From Collybia mongolica (taxonomy: Eukaryota > Basidiomycota > Agaricomycetes > Agaricales > Clitocybaceae), in NCBI GenBank assembly GCA_013420905.1, contig JAAXNY010000006.1, forward strand, positions 4,030,001 to 4,094,000: a DNA stretch of 64,000 nucleotides, in the 5' to 3' direction. A program made the translations under genes and the position numbers. Positions 33,576 to 46,699 of this stretch are shown here, in pieces; the first letter of the stretch is position 1; every line of letters begins with the position of its first letter. The notes beneath the pieces are model-generated. The model made no database searches. It worked only from the letters and a program-made list of their open reading frames with translations, and was not told the origin of the DNA.

Positions 33576-35704
33576 ATGGTGGACAAAAGGCGACAGATCC
33601 CTGAAAACCCACCTAGATGGCAGCCTAACCCAGACCCTGCCTCTATTCACGTACCAGGTCTCGACACGTCCGCATCTGTGCTTGACCAAATTGAACAGAT
33701 GGAACAGCTGATTACGATTAAATTACAGGTAGGTGAGTTTTTCAGAACATCTCTAACACGGCTTTTAACTGCGTATTGGATATCTTGTCAGAATATCGAT
33801 GAGAACTTCTCGAAGATACATAATCTCCTTGCAAATAAACTCTTACCAGCTGTCAAACGGTATGCCATCGGTACAGAGCCCGTCAGGGAAGCAGCAAAAG
33901 TAAGTCGAGATCTTATAGGGTAAAAGCCCTTTCCTCGATTGCTATCTACTAACTAGTACAGTTTTGGACATCATTTTACGAACAAGCAGCACAGATCCAC
34001 ATTCCCACCTACGATGATTACTCGACGGTGAATGAGATGCCATCAGGGCGCGAAGAGCAAACTGACGCGGAGCCCACTCATGATGGCCATTCTCATGTTC
34101 AAACTACCGCTTCTGAGACTCGTCACTATGAGTCAAGTATCACGTCTACCGAGAGTTCATTCATGCCTGGCCAAGCTGCCTTTTCCTCGACTCCTGCTAC
34201 CGCACGCGCCCCTCAAAAATATGATAGTTTTGCGAGTCAAGCGTCAGATGATGCATCATGGACGGCTTCGATGGAATCTCCACTGGTTCGACTGGACCGA
34301 GAGCTACAGAGGTTCACAACGGAGGATGAAGACACAGTGCCATCCACATCCCGCCCAATGCCATCGTTGCGGCTTGATGAACCTACGCCAAACCCTAAAG
34401 ATAACGGTCAAAGCATCCAAGCTCGATCTGATAAAGGCAAAGGCAGGGATGTGACTCAACCTCTTCTCCGAAATGTTCTGCGTCATAATCTCCATTCGAT
34501 GGGGGACGTCTCTTCATCCGAGTCAATTTTGACGAATTTGTCACCAATGAAGTCTCGGGGTAAGCAAAAGACCCCGGTACCCAAGAAATACAACCCATAT
34601 CTCCCCCCTGAGAGTGATCCCGCGGATTGGAACGGCATAGTTGACTTACGTGACCCTTCTGTCATGACACCCCCACGCTTCAACAGAACGAAGCCTTCCT
34701 CGCGCCGAAATCCGACCGCCCCAACTAAGGAGTCGGACGACGATGATTCATTTGACGGCCTACCACCTGGCATGTCGCCACCAGTGTTAATGTCTCCAGC
34801 CCGTCCACCACGTTCTTCTGCCGAACTCGGACTGTTGGGACAAACGCCAACCAGAGAGGCAAGTGCGAGAATCAAGAGGGATCTGGTGATGGACATCCAA
34901 CACAAAAGTGGGCAAGCCCGACAGCTGCACGGATATGCAAATAGTCGAATTGATTCGACTATGAGCACAATGCCCACTCCGCCTTCCCTATCGCGGTACA
35001 ATCGTCAAGACACGACCGACAGTATTGTTATGGATTCAAGTTTCGAAAGTATGATGCGAAGAGTGGGTTTGCCTATACCATCAAGCGCTGGTACAACATC
35101 TACCCCTGGGCTTCGGTTGCGGTCCAAGGCTGCAATGGAAGCTTCACATCCAGATGCAGTTACGCCATCTGAGCCCCTCATCAATTTTCAGCAGGATCCA
35201 ATTACTCCAATGCATGCACAGCCTCACCTAGATATTGACTCAGATTCGGATTCATTCGATGAAGTCAATAACACCGCCCACCCGTCTGCTGCATTTATGA
35301 TGGCCTCTGCCCAAGGCCCCAACGACTCGGATGATTCTTTTGATTCCTCAAATCACTCTGGAGACTCCCTTACAGGAGAAGATGTCAATCTAGGGTTGGC
35401 GCCTGTTCACCCCTTCGCATTGGGTGTCGAGGATGATGGCTTTGATGATTCCTTCGACGACGATATGTATGATGGCAATGCCATGGGGAATACTGAAGAG
35501 GAGACTTTATTTGGCGTGCCACCAGGCCAGAGAATACATGCACACGCGCAGATGCGCGTGGGTGGGGGCCACCTGGGGGATGGGTTACGTATGTTGGGCG
35601 AGGACTTGTTGCAGGAAACTATTGGCATTGGTAACCAGATTGCGATGAGTGGAAGGGTGGAGGAGAGCCCAACCCCTGCTTCCTGGGGTGCTGGACGGGA
35701 TTGA
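33576..35704 (+). CDS. ASK1: DASH/Dam1 complex subunit Ask1
   Basis: Three exons (33576-33728, 33792-33899, 33962-35704) give 667 residues. The N-terminal 110 residues carry the Ask1 signature: a helical part (LDQIEQMEQLITIKLQNID) then FWTSFYEQAAQIHIPTYDDY. Ask1 is one of ten subunits of the microtubule-ring DASH complex that couples kinetochores to spindle plus ends. The long C-terminal part is disordered, Ser/Pro/Asp-rich, and repeats a DSFD-type motif (DDDDSFDG, DSDSFDE, DSDDSFD, DDGFDDSFDDD), with many S/T-P sites suitable for mitotic kinases. It is much longer than yeast Ask1 (about 290 residues), as is usual in filamentous fungi. Confidence 0.88.
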
Positions 35705-37596
35705 CGAGGTAGCCTGTGTTCATCTATCCTATCTATGCGGATGCCCGTATTTCGTCTTTGAATGAAGTTAGCTTGTTGGTCTACCGAGGCGATACCTACC
35801 CTTAGTAGGTAGATATCAATATAGTAAACAAGGATAAGACAACGATTACAAAGATTGTTGTACAACGATGTCCACCCCGGCCACTATGACGGCACAAACC
35901 GTCTTAAACACCAATATCAATGACCAGGTACCTACTATCACAAGCACCGGTGTGTTATGCTTGTATGCAACATTCTCCAACTACAAATCAAAGGTATATA
36001 TCACCCCTTGGAAACTAAAAACGAATCATTCTGACTGATGAGAGATGCTCACAACTGCCCCATCTTACTTCTCATGACACGTGGTACTATGTCCTTGCAT
36101 CGGGTGCGGCCAGAAAAACCTCCTGCATAGAGGGCGCCACAGATCTGGATACAGTTCTCGATGTCTACCTCCATCACAACCTATCTATCGCGTTCTACCG
36201 GACCTAGGGTGGCCTTATCCTAGCAACCCTAATGTTGTGCACCCCCACCTTTCACAGGGATGGAACATTCCAGGTGTTATGCGTGAAAGCCGCTGGAGAC
36301 AATACACCCGTCAATAGTCCGTATTTTAGAGCGGGCCGCCCCAATCTTTAGTCAAGGATGGTTGTCATGACCCAAGCTTTGATCTCCCTGAGGCCGCTAC
36401 CACTTATTATTCTACGGAAAGCTTGTTTCGAGGTCATCAACAGACAAGCTATCAAATTATAGCCCTTCTTCCATGCCAGTAGGGGCATGCCAGGAGGTGG
36501 TATCCTGACTTTCACTGTGACAATTGCTTTCAGTCTGTTTAATTGAAATCTGGATGGGGTTCGGAATATAGGGTTTAAAGGTGGCTTGCCTACTTTGAGT
36601 CTGCTTCATATTTTCTAAGCTTTGGATCGCACATTCAAACAGTAGTTGGACGGGTGGGTTCTTGCTGACACCCTAACATTTAACCGCCCTGGGGGCGCTG
36701 TGCGTTTTAGGTTGGGCATAGTTCATGTAGCTCGAGGTGATAGTCCGTCCCCCATAGACGCGAGCTATACGTTTGTCGGAAACAGCCTTTGTGTAGGCGG
36801 TCAGAGGGAACTAGACAACATTGCACTTGATGGAGGGGCAGATTGGCGTGTTCCTGTCGATCCTGGAGTCGTACCCTTGTGTCCCTGATCTGGGAGGGAT
36901 GAATTATACCAGACGGCTTTTACAAATGTTGGTGCTGGAAATGCTATCTGTGGCAGCCAGGTTATGACTGCGCCGAATCATGTAGTGGACGGTTGTTATA
37001 AAAGAAAACCCACCAGTGCGTGTGTCCCGTTGCTCTCGACGCCGAGTCCAGTGTCCACATCAATCGCCTCGTCAACAATGATCACATCCTTTAGTACAAC
37101 CGTTCAAAGTGCAATGAAAAATCTTCGTTCCCTTCCCCACTTGTTCCCCACCTCCGAGCGGACCAATATTCACATTGAGTCAATCCCAAAGATCAAGCAA
37201 TCACGACTCGATCATGGTTCAAGATATCGTTATTTCTACAATAGCAGCAATACCTAGGTTATTGACAACTCCCTTTGGATGTGGTCGGTGACGAAGGCAA
37301 CGCTGGCTGAGGCGAGGGAATATGAATACGGGGAATACATGTTGTTGCGCTCAGCATAGACCGAATTCCCAATACACCCTCACGTGATGATCTCTGCTTT
37401 TGTTTGCGTCTTGTCAGGCTTGTCAGTGCCAAGCCTAATGTTCCTACCCTCTCTAAGTCACTATGTATAATCATCTCGATCGGTATCCCAAACTTGGCTG
37501 AACAGCAGATCATGAGTGCCAGGCCGTTCAAGAAGGTTTCATGTTTCTACCATGCCCTTCGTACTACGGATACATAAATTCAGGTTCGTAAAAGGT
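35705..37596. other. 1.9-kb region, no supported gene; possible decayed gene
   Basis: A plus-strand ATG at 35868 starts a short frame with a donor (gtacct) and later frames read mostly non-repetitive protein-like stretches (36646-36888 with YTFVGNSLCVGGQRELDN, then 36964-37257, Ser/Thr-rich). I could not join them into a frame or assign a family. It may be a degraded gene or chance. Confidence 0.3.
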
Positions 37597-39565
37597 CTAG
37601 TACTCGACACGGCCAGAAGCGGGAAGGGCCTCCCATGCATTCCAATTAATAGGCCACTGTGCATCATACATATATCCGACAAACTGTTTTTCTTTGTCGT
37701 ACTTGTTGCGAATCCCAACCCACTTGGTCCAATGGTCCTCAGACATGAACCGCACAGGCCGTAGAGACAGGTCGTGGTCACCTAGGTAAGTGCCACATGT
37801 GCGAGCTGCAGTTGGGTCCTCAGCGCTGGCAGCGGCAGTGGCAGCATCCACTTCACGCCAAGTATCCTGGACCCATTTTTTGCAGACCCCTGGCAGCGCG
37901 GGGTCGGAATCTTCAACACCGACAATACCATAGGAGAAGAAGTAATAGTCTGTCTGGATGTCTACAGCATAGTTCCCCTGGAATTTGGATAAATTGTCAC
38001 CATAAGCAGCTAAAAAAAACCATCATTTCGCTTACCATAGACGGCATCGAATCCACCGAGAAAAAACAAGTGAATGAATCTGGCGATGGTATCGTGGTGA
38101 AGGTACGCTTCATCGTCTTCACAATATTCTCGTGTGATCCTGACAAGAAGGAATCTGACACAAACCATCTGTAGCACTCGGGTAATAAGTACTGGTCTCC
38201 AGCAAGAGCTGGACACTCACTGCCCGCGTTTAGCTGCCGAATCTCGTGCTATATATTCCTGAAGTTATTAATGAATAAGTCGGATTATGTTCCAGGTTCA
38301 GGATAAACTTACCTGATCCAACGTGACTTCTTGTGCCATGATGGTCTTGTATGCTTTGTCGAGGCTCGGACAAGCTTCCATTAGCTTCAGCATTTCCTTC
38401 CCAGTCTCGCGATCATTTGCCCACGAAAGACATATAACATGGAGAATGGGCTCTTTAGGGTTTCCCCCAGGAATATGGTTCTGTCGGAGCATTCCGGCCA
38501 CCGAAAATTCAGTAGCAGGCGGTAACAAGGGTCTGGCGGTGGATGCATAGGTGAGTCTCTTTGTACTAAAGTCCAAAAACTTACGCAACATCAAGCGCCC
38601 ATTTCAACGTGATGTCGTATTCGGAACCTGGGATATAAAGGTGGGTTGTGTGCAGGTACTTATATAGAGGCTTGGGCTTCAATCCGATGCGTACAACCAC
38701 GCCAAAAAATCCTGGACCGGCACCGCAATATGCCCAGAGCAGGTCAGAATTCTCGTGTGCAGAGGCTTTGACAAGTTGCCCATCCGCGGTCACGACTTCG
38801 ATGTATTCTATAAACCCACACGCGAACTTCGATAAAGGGGTCATTTATTAGTTTGGTGGTATTGGGTCTCAAACGTACGCCATAATTTCTCCACATGAAA
38901 CCACATCCGCCTGAACAATTAATAAGCGAATAATAGCTTGAAGTGAATATATTCAATCTACCTTGGGACAGGAACCCTCCAAGAGCTACATCAGGGCAAT
39001 GCCCACCAGGAATCCAGAGCCCCATGGGCGCCAGCCAGTCGGTGACCTCCTTGGATAAGCATGCTGGGCTCACTCGAATAATATTAGACGCTGGGTCATA
39101 TTCCATTTCCTTCGAGGTCTTCTTTAGGTCAATCAATAATGACCCGTCTCTGACGTTTGAGGCCGAGAACTGCAACAATCAGGTGGTTAGTCTTCCTAAA
39201 TCATGCATCAATAATAATGAGAACTTACGCCGTGCCCACCACTTCGGACCGCAATCTTTAGGTTCTTCTCTTTCGCGTACTTGACAGCAGCGATTACTGG
39301 CCCAGTAAATTCCCTAAGTATGTATACACCAAAGATAGCGGCTTGAGCCTTGACATACCTTCAGCGGTCGTTGCAGGAGTGCACACCGCCGCCGGGTGTC
39401 GCAAAATCGGTTGCCTGATAAATGTACGACCTGCCCTCCAATATTCGTACTGCTGCAGTCAAGACGGTGCCCAATTCCCTGTGTCGCCAAAAGAAAAAGG
39501 CTTACATCGGCATGATCAGGTCCTATTATTTCAACCTTAGCATCTCCATGAGTCGCTACAACCAT
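37597..39565 (-). CDS. FAD-linked oxidoreductase, berberine-bridge-enzyme type
   Basis: Nine exons (39565-39506, 39449-39359, 39296-39229, 39169-38962, 38910-38879, 38826-38585, 38532-38313, 38248-38036, 37977-37597) give 504 residues. The PCMH-type FAD-binding half is clear: VIAAVKYAKEKNLKIAVRSG, GGHG (His72), LGGFLSQGGCGFMWRNYG and CGAGPGFFGVVVRIGL. Cys131 in GGHCPDVALGG lies where BBE-type enzymes carry the second covalent FAD link, so FAD may be bound through both His72 and Cys131. The C-terminus ends in the BBE-like PINWNAWEALPASGRVEY segment. No signal peptide is seen, so it is probably intracellular. Substrate unknown; such enzymes oxidise alcohols, sugars or secondary metabolites using oxygen. 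Confidence 0.85.
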
Positions 39566-42432
39566 CCTTGATACACAAGCAGTCAGAAAGTCCAGGAGGT
39601 GGATTCCAAAGGATATGTAAATCTAATCAAAAGCTGCGCTTATCTGCTTTATAACTGAGGATCCTGGGTAACTGCTCCGAGTTTGGACCATGGGGGTATC
39701 AATGATACCCACACGAATAGATGTTTGTTCGTCAAGAAGAGAGGAAGAATGAACGTTTTCGGTTACATAATCGCACACACCGAATGCATGCCTCCAAATC
39801 GCGGTATCAGGTAAGTACGGTCGCCTTTAGTCAACTCTTTCCTAGTCATAAGTGTATTACCACCCTATATATTACCCTGGTCTAACTTAACTTATTCATG
39901 GTCCTTGGTTACAATCCCACCGCTGATTGGAGGCTGGAGTACTGAGTAACCGAGGGTAAGGCTCAAATCAGAGCGGCCATACGTCACAGCCGTGGGTCTC
40001 AAGAGCAACTGGGGTCTCTGTTTCTTGGTTGTTGTGGGAAATTTATTATTTCAAATCAGGCAAGAGGCGTAAAACTTTAAAAACTGACAGAACAAGACAT
40101 GTCATCGCTCTGCTCAGTTGATGGCTCCGATGGTCGGTTCGCAACCATACAAATTTTGGTTTCATTTTGATTTTTCACATCCTGACTGACTAGAACGAGC
40201 GGATTGGCCGATAGGAGGGCTTGAATTCCTCACTCCACGGTCAGAATGAACTTTAAATATCAGCAAATCGCGGGAAACCCGAAGTGATAGAACACTTTTG
40301 CACCACCCAAATACATCTGGTAAAAATCTTACACACGTTTCAACCTAGAGTGTTTTTGGTTCGTCATCAGGGAAAAGCAAGATGGTATTTTGAGCCCATG
40401 CTGGGATATTCACGATCAGTGACTTTCCGTAGATTCGGTTTATCAATTCATTCGCACCTTACATACATAGACAACTTCCTCGGGCGTCAAGGCCTCATCT
40501 TCGGGGCCACCTTCGTTAGACGGTCCTATTCCTAAAATGGAGCTTTGAGATCCTGATTGGTCCAGGTGCCGAATACCGGCAATTACCGGCAATTCTTCCG
40601 CCACTGCGTCACCGCTGTTGTTTGTTTTCTCCGCCTAGGGATCCTCCGAGCCTATCACCCATGCAACACGGAATTATCAAACGACGCAAGGAGGACCGAT
40701 ACCAGCGCATCTGAGATATCCTCGTACAAGGTTGGGTAATGAACCGGCGAACAGAAAGAGTACAACGGGGATACTCAATTCGTTGTATTGTCTTATCTGC
40801 GGACTATCGTCGCCATCTATGACCCAGCTTTATGGCATGCATCCAGTATCAACGCCTGTATCTCATGTACACTCGCAAACACAGCTATGCACCCTCTCCT
40901 ACACAACGGCATGCCAACGTTAGTAGAGCTGCTCTCGACCCATGCACCCAGCGCCGACGTCTGCATCACATGCGCAACTGCATTTTTGCGCCCTTGCCTC
41001 GCCTTGCACGTCAAGACAGCTCCCGAGATATATTCCCGTATGCTGGCTTGCCCATAGCCTCCGCTGCCCATGGAACACCAAGTTTGTCCTTTTACTGGGT
41101 AATAGAGCCTCGACAGACGGCTTCTGCACGCGCACGCATTGAGGCTCAGTCAATCAATGGCCCGACTCCGCACATGACTATTCTCAACTGACGACAGTCA
41201 GATGCCACCACACCAAATGCTCGTGGAATTTGGGACTCAAGGAATCCGTTCACACCGGTTGAACTCTACCTGTTGTGGTTGCGTGCCAGTCATATTGCGG
41301 GCGGACGTTACTCATGTACGGGTATATTTATCAAACAGCAGATATGTAGTGGCTTTAGGCATTCGTTAGGGTTGGGACTTATTATTAGATATTAGTGTAA
41401 GGATGGGGGGAGAGAATGGTTATTTAATGTAACCTCGCTAACTCACTAAACGTAGGAGATTCTTCCTGAGAATCATTCTTTGGGACTCTTGAAGTGCCCT
41501 CTGATAAAATTCTAATGGCTATTGTAAATAGCTAAAAAGTTAGTACTATACAGTACTATTACTGGCAGGTCAACCCAACGTCATATAAGGCTTCAGGTTC
41601 AAAAATCCTGTACATAGCCTCCAATATTGCAAATACGAGAGGACACTGAGGCTTCGGCTCGCAAAGGCGGCAAATATTTTTAGGTGTAATCAGTGTCATG
41701 AGGCTTGGACCGGTTCTCCGTCAACAAAAAGCATTGGTCCCTAAAACGCTCTGATAGCACAGATCCCCTCTTATGCTACGTACAACTTCAGCTACTTGCG
41801 GCTTATGCATACATTTTACAGCACTCACACTCAAACTCCCGATTTCGAGATCCCGGCTTCTGAGTTCCGCAATCCGTGCCGTGCCACCTCCTGGCACTCA
41901 TTGCCTACCACCTGCGCCTGCCCCGTCCACCATCATTTCCGTGTAGCCACCCTTAACAATGACACTACCTACCAAGCCGCGCCAGTGTGGCCGCAAACAC
42001 GATTGTTCTTCCGTAATCGTAGAAATGGGGAATATTCAATACACATCCAGTTCCGTCCGAAGACACCCATCGCACCCCAAAGAAACTTGAATATTCACCC
42101 CTCCCCCATCACCTTTAAAGCGTCCAGATCTGGTCTGATCACATCCTATTTAAAGATTAGGTACGAGCCGTTTCCAAGTTCCATTTTCAGGTCTTGATCA
42201 AGTCCGAAAGAAAGGTCTTGAAAATCAGTTCGGTTCCTGTCAAGGACGGCCATCCGTGATGTGCCACCACTTATATCTCTCCTCTGAACTGCCTTTTAAA
42301 AAGTCCAAAAAAAGGGATAGATTACATGTTCGAAATCTGTCAACTTGAAATATGCTCCAATATACATAAATACGCACTACTGCCAGTGGATAAAAAAAGA
42401 TATTGAACGGTGTATGGATTCTCAATCCGTAA
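39566..42432. other. 2.9-kb gene-poor stretch
   Basis: No gene can be supported. Several open frames occur on both strands (40788-41191 region and 41796-42197) but they overlap in opposite strands, lack motifs and lack splice structure. A first-exon-like frame at 39750-39811 ends at a gtaagt but has no continuation I can find. No obvious repeats. Confidence 0.4.
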
Positions 42433-44178
42433 TCACGCCCGGGGTATGAAGTCCATCTCGTAATCAAGGTCTGCGTTGGGTCCAATGGTACCTTGCAGGT
42501 CTTCATCTTCATCTCCAATCTCTCCCAAGGGCACATCAAACTCGTCCAGTCCAATCATGTCGTATAATGTTGTGCCTCTGAGTCCACTAATGGGCCGCTG
42601 ATTCTCTGCATCATTATCGAGCGTCGTGCCCAGGATTGTGGTTCTAAATGAATGCCCTTGCTGCGAATGCCAAGCCCCTATAGTTTGCGAATGTGGAGCA
42701 TGGCCGAAATGTAACGACTTCTGACCAGCCTCGCGCAGGTTAAGCATGAGGCTGGAAGAGTTTAGGTCGTCAATTATAATTTTTTGAACCGAAGAACCTG
42801 TAACACACCGCGCGACTAAAACAGAGGTGATCCTGAGATATATGAAGATTAGCACTTGAACAGAAAGAAGGGTGGGGAAGCATACGAACATCGTGGCAAA
42901 CGGTGCATTTATGGCACTTAAATCGGCCTGTAGAGAACAGTCAAATCCAGTCGATCCTTTCTCAGAATAAAGACGTACTGGAGCGAGCTTTTCGCATTCA
43001 ATGGAGAAATGAGAAGAAGGAACAATGATCCATAATGACACATACCGAGAGCAAGATAACATTGACGAGATTGACAATGAACAGGACCCTGAGAAAGGTT
43101 AGCACTGATATTGGATTTAATCTACTATGATGCACCTACGTAAAGTAGAGGGTTCCGTCGCGAAAAATTATTTCTAGTAACGGTATAGTTGTATTGTTGA
43201 GCCTCATATGTACTGCCCGGCAGAACGTGAATAGAAAAATCATAGCATCAAATATCATCGCAGCAATATACATATAAGACAGACCTAGATGATCGTCAGT
43301 GTAGCCCATACGACGGAAGCTTGATAACGCACGATGACCAGTCCCGGGCTTCTCGCCAGGAACACACCCTATGAATCCTGGCGGCAGTGGTGCAGCAGTC
43401 CCGGCAGGCATTGCATACTACAGGCGAATGTGAACCATGGGGCAGTGATGACGATATGATGGCACATACAATCATGACTGCAACTTCCCCAAGGTATATT
43501 GGCACAGCAATCCATAATACCCAAGGTGCTGCAGTAACATGGATCTATGTTAGAGAAAAATACTAGGTTATATGTGTAACCACTTACCACGGGCATAAAT
43601 CGCATATACACGCAAGACTGGTTCCAGTAGATTTTGCGCTTGAGCATAGTGAGGTGTGAAAATATAGATACTTACTCAAGATCACTAATTGAATAGATAT
43701 GAGGCTCGGACTATCGCATGTAATCGGTATTGCATACCTCCAGTAGCAGCGCTGACAATGACTCCCGAGGCAACAGGCAGCCATATCCAGTTAATACAAG
43801 TAGACCCAGTCCACCATGGGGCATGCTCCCCTATGATGTTGATTAATGAGATAATCGGGGTCGTATACCGGAATACATAGAAGAGATACGTCGGAAGTGA
43901 GTTTTTCTGTTTCCATATGTAACGGCGTTCACGCTGAGTTGCGATTAAGGAAAAAGATATAGAGAGATAACATTTGGAAGATTAGCCTACCTCAATTGTG
44001 AGAATGTGGTCATATACGAGCATCACTGTGGACGCAAGGACGTAATATTTATTTGCGACCCTGAACTCTGCGTCAGCGCCCGAAAATCTCTTGGGATGCG
44101 AAATGAAAGGGGAGCTTACAAATGAGAAAAACCACTGTTAAGTTTGTTCTGGGCATCAGGAGGCAAGGGTGAGGCCAT
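42433..44178 (-). CDS. DUF6533-like multi-pass membrane protein
   Basis: Twelve exons (44178-44120, 44060-43991, 43933-43738, 43684-43676, 43617-43588, 43528-43470, 43417-43140, 43088-43046, 42987-42979, 42927-42890, 42832-42809, 42751-42433) give 377 residues. An N-terminal YYVLASTVMLVYDHILTIE matches the opening of the Agaricomycete DUF6533 family (helix 1 with a conserved YDH), followed by several hydrophobic helices (VILILRVYAIYARAPWVLWI, IYLGEVAVMI, FIVNLVNVILLSLAP) and LMLNLREAG. The tail is soluble and acidic (GDEDEDLQGTIG). About 6-7 helices fit. The family is large in mushrooms and uncharacterised; a receptor-like role is sometimes guessed. Two 9-nt exons are needed. Leaving the 57-nt introns at 42889 and 42808 unspliced would also keep the frame. 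Confidence 0.75.
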
Positions 44179-46699
44179 AAGGAAGAGCCTCGTATTCCAG
44201 GGTTTTCAGACTTTAAGGTTTGGGCTTTGGAGCACGAGCCCAAAACAAAAATACTTCTCCTCGGGACAACACATGATCACGATAATCCCATGTATCCGAA
44301 TCATAGCCTCTAGCTGATAGGACAAAGTTTTCTGATTGATCTAAGTGGTCAACAATGAAATGTAGGGTTAAAGCAGTAGGGTTGTAAGTCACTGACTGCC
44401 CGCGTAGCTATTGCTGTAACGACAGCTCTATCATCGTGGTCGCTATTCGAAATGATGTACCCACCACAAAAAGAAGTGATTTGGTCTGCCGCGCCTTGCC
44501 GGAGTGCTACCCGAGTAGTGTCTCTTTAAATTATAAGGTGCCGCTCGTACGCTTGGTTGTTGTGATCCTATCACGAAGGGACTTATAAATAAGAATGGTA
44601 CGAAGAGGATCAGAAAATGTATGTCTCATTTGGTCTGCCGAGATGATTCCTCTCTGAACCCTAGAGCCTTCGTTCGTAGGGGCTGCGTTCGATGAAGCAA
44701 ACTGCGCCGGAGGCATTTTGAGGGAATCTAGATCCAGAGAAGGCCGCTGTAATTACTACACAGGTTACGAATCAGCAGATCGGCAACATTGGGATGACAT
44801 TTGCTCAATATGCTAGTAGTCAGAGCCAGGACGACTGCATTTAAATTCATAGACAGGCCCCTCCTTGCAGTGCTTGCCTAACACGAGTTCTCCATAATAA
44901 GAAGCTGATTTATTTTGTCGTTCCCTAGTCGGCAAGTCGACATTCTTGACTCCGTAGTCGGAGCCGGGTTGTTGCCGAGGTCTGATCACAAAGTGGCTAC
45001 ATGACGGGCCTATATGTCTGAATTAGGCGCAAGCACGGAACCCTAGCAGCTTGAAAGGGCAAAGCGTCAATCTGCTTCAGCTCCAAACGCGAGATCGGCA
45101 TGGCCATCTTGTAATATCAACATCCGCTGGTCGCGGTAAATTCGGCAACTACAGTACGCCTGCTGCACTTCATGTAAGTACTGTCACGTCGAGACCAAAA
45201 TAACCACTCACATAGTTGAGATAATAACTAGTAGAATAATTCTGGATGATGTCCAACGAGCAATGGAGAACGATCACTGATATAACTATCATTGGCAAGT
45301 TGTTCCGCCTAAGTATGTCGAATTCGACGAGGTCGTACATCATTGATTTGGATTCGTGGAAGAGACCGTGCATGCTTGGAGGTTTTCTAGAGGGTCGAGG
45401 GTATAGTTCGTGTTGGACGGCATCGATACGTCGATTTTGATTATTAATCAATGATCATCAAGTGAGAGTCTAGGGACGTGCTTCTTTCCAGTGGGGACAT
45501 CGGGTGCCAAGGTGGTAAGTGGTAGGAGTGATGAATTCTGGCGATGGTGAGACAAGATGGAAGTAGGCATGTTTTTGTATTTTAAGTTGTGATGGCGGCT
45601 GCAACTATTTTCGTAAATGCAGGCCCTTCTCCGCATGCACGACTCATATTTATATGACTAGTGAAGATTGATCTGTATGCCACTGTCGCATCTACCCTTA
45701 TACTGTAGTTGTTGTACAAACGGTGTCGTTTTGTTGTCATGATGAGGGACAAGCTGTGCGCATGAACATTGGCATGAAGGAAGCCCCTGTCACAGTGTGA
45801 AGAAGTCATGTTCATGAGAACGACTACTAAGTAAGCCAGGAAATACCCATACGGCCACGAGGAATGAGTTAAATTAGATTGTGGAGTGCAATGTGATGGT
45901 GAAGACTTGCATCCAAGCCAAGCCCATCCCATAGACTTGGTACCTCATTAAGAAAGGTCGCACAGGTGACAGAAGTAACCTTCGAAGAAATGAAGATTCT
46001 GATGTACATAGACAAGAATTCTGATGTACAAGGATAGAGTAGTGACAAACATGTAGTTGAACGCAGTGCAAAATTCGAGAAAATAGCCAGGGCGACACTG
46101 ACAAAACCTTAGAAGCTTCCTACTCCAAGTTGAGGTTCGGGTCTCCGCCAACGACTCGAATCTCTTTCGTACACTCAGCAATTGACTACTTTCATCTGAT
46201 GGGTAAATATATGCCCGACGTCACCCGGATCCACTAGCTTGTGCTTGTGGGGCGAAGAGGATGATGATGTACAATATGCGTTACCAGAAGATTTCGAGAA
46301 CCAAATCAGACCCCGACTGTCACGCACGATTTGAACTTTCAAGTTGTCGGCGAGCTTGTTCAAACGTTTGGTAAGTTGGAGATTCCATCAACAGGGTGCA
46401 TCCAAATATGTTCCACTGCTGCACTCTTACTAAATTGGTTAGATCGTATGGGCTTGCTCGATAACGTAGTCTACCCGACTAATGGTGGCCAGTCCTATGT
46501 TTAACTTCAAAACCCCAAACAGATCCTGCAAAGCTATGATCGATCGAGGCTTCATCAAGACCAACAAGCATGTTATTAATCGGTGCATAGTAAACCGCCC
46601 GGCAAGTACCAAATACAAAACACGTAAGTTCTCAGTAAACTTATTTAAAGTGATGAGAGTGGTTCGTTTGTTCCCTTGCAATAGAACGTTTACACGGTC
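44179..46699. other. 2.5-kb gene-poor stretch
   Basis: No supported gene. A 61-residue minus-strand frame at 44531-44716 starts with a proper ATG (MPPAQFASSNAAPTNEG) but has no known motif or splice partner. Minus-strand frames at 45170-45451 and 46439-46789 and plus-strand 45246-45440 overlap one another. AT content rises to the right, where the promoter of the FAD oxidase at 46700 must lie. Confidence 0.35.

Noticed and set aside
34483..35001. 172-residue minus-strand frame opposite Ask1
   Set aside because: Shadow of the Ser/Asp-rich Ask1 coding strand; no motif.
38012..38035. 26-nt intron in the FAD oxidase giving GGFDAVYGAAYGDN
   Set aside because: Too short for a fungal intron; using acceptor 37978 gives a normal 58-nt intron and a better frame.
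39301..39358. Apparent frameshift in the FAD oxidase near 39300
   Set aside because: It disappears when acceptor 39297 (ccag) is used instead of the nearer ttag.
41796..42197. 133-residue plus-strand frame rich in Pro/His
   Set aside because: Composition and lack of motif suggest chance; it ends just before a 3' untranslated region.
42752..42889. Continuous reading through 42889-42752 in the DUF6533-like gene
   Set aside because: Although open, it breaks the family's VLVAR-LMLNLREAG region; two 57-nt introns with good branch sites restore it.
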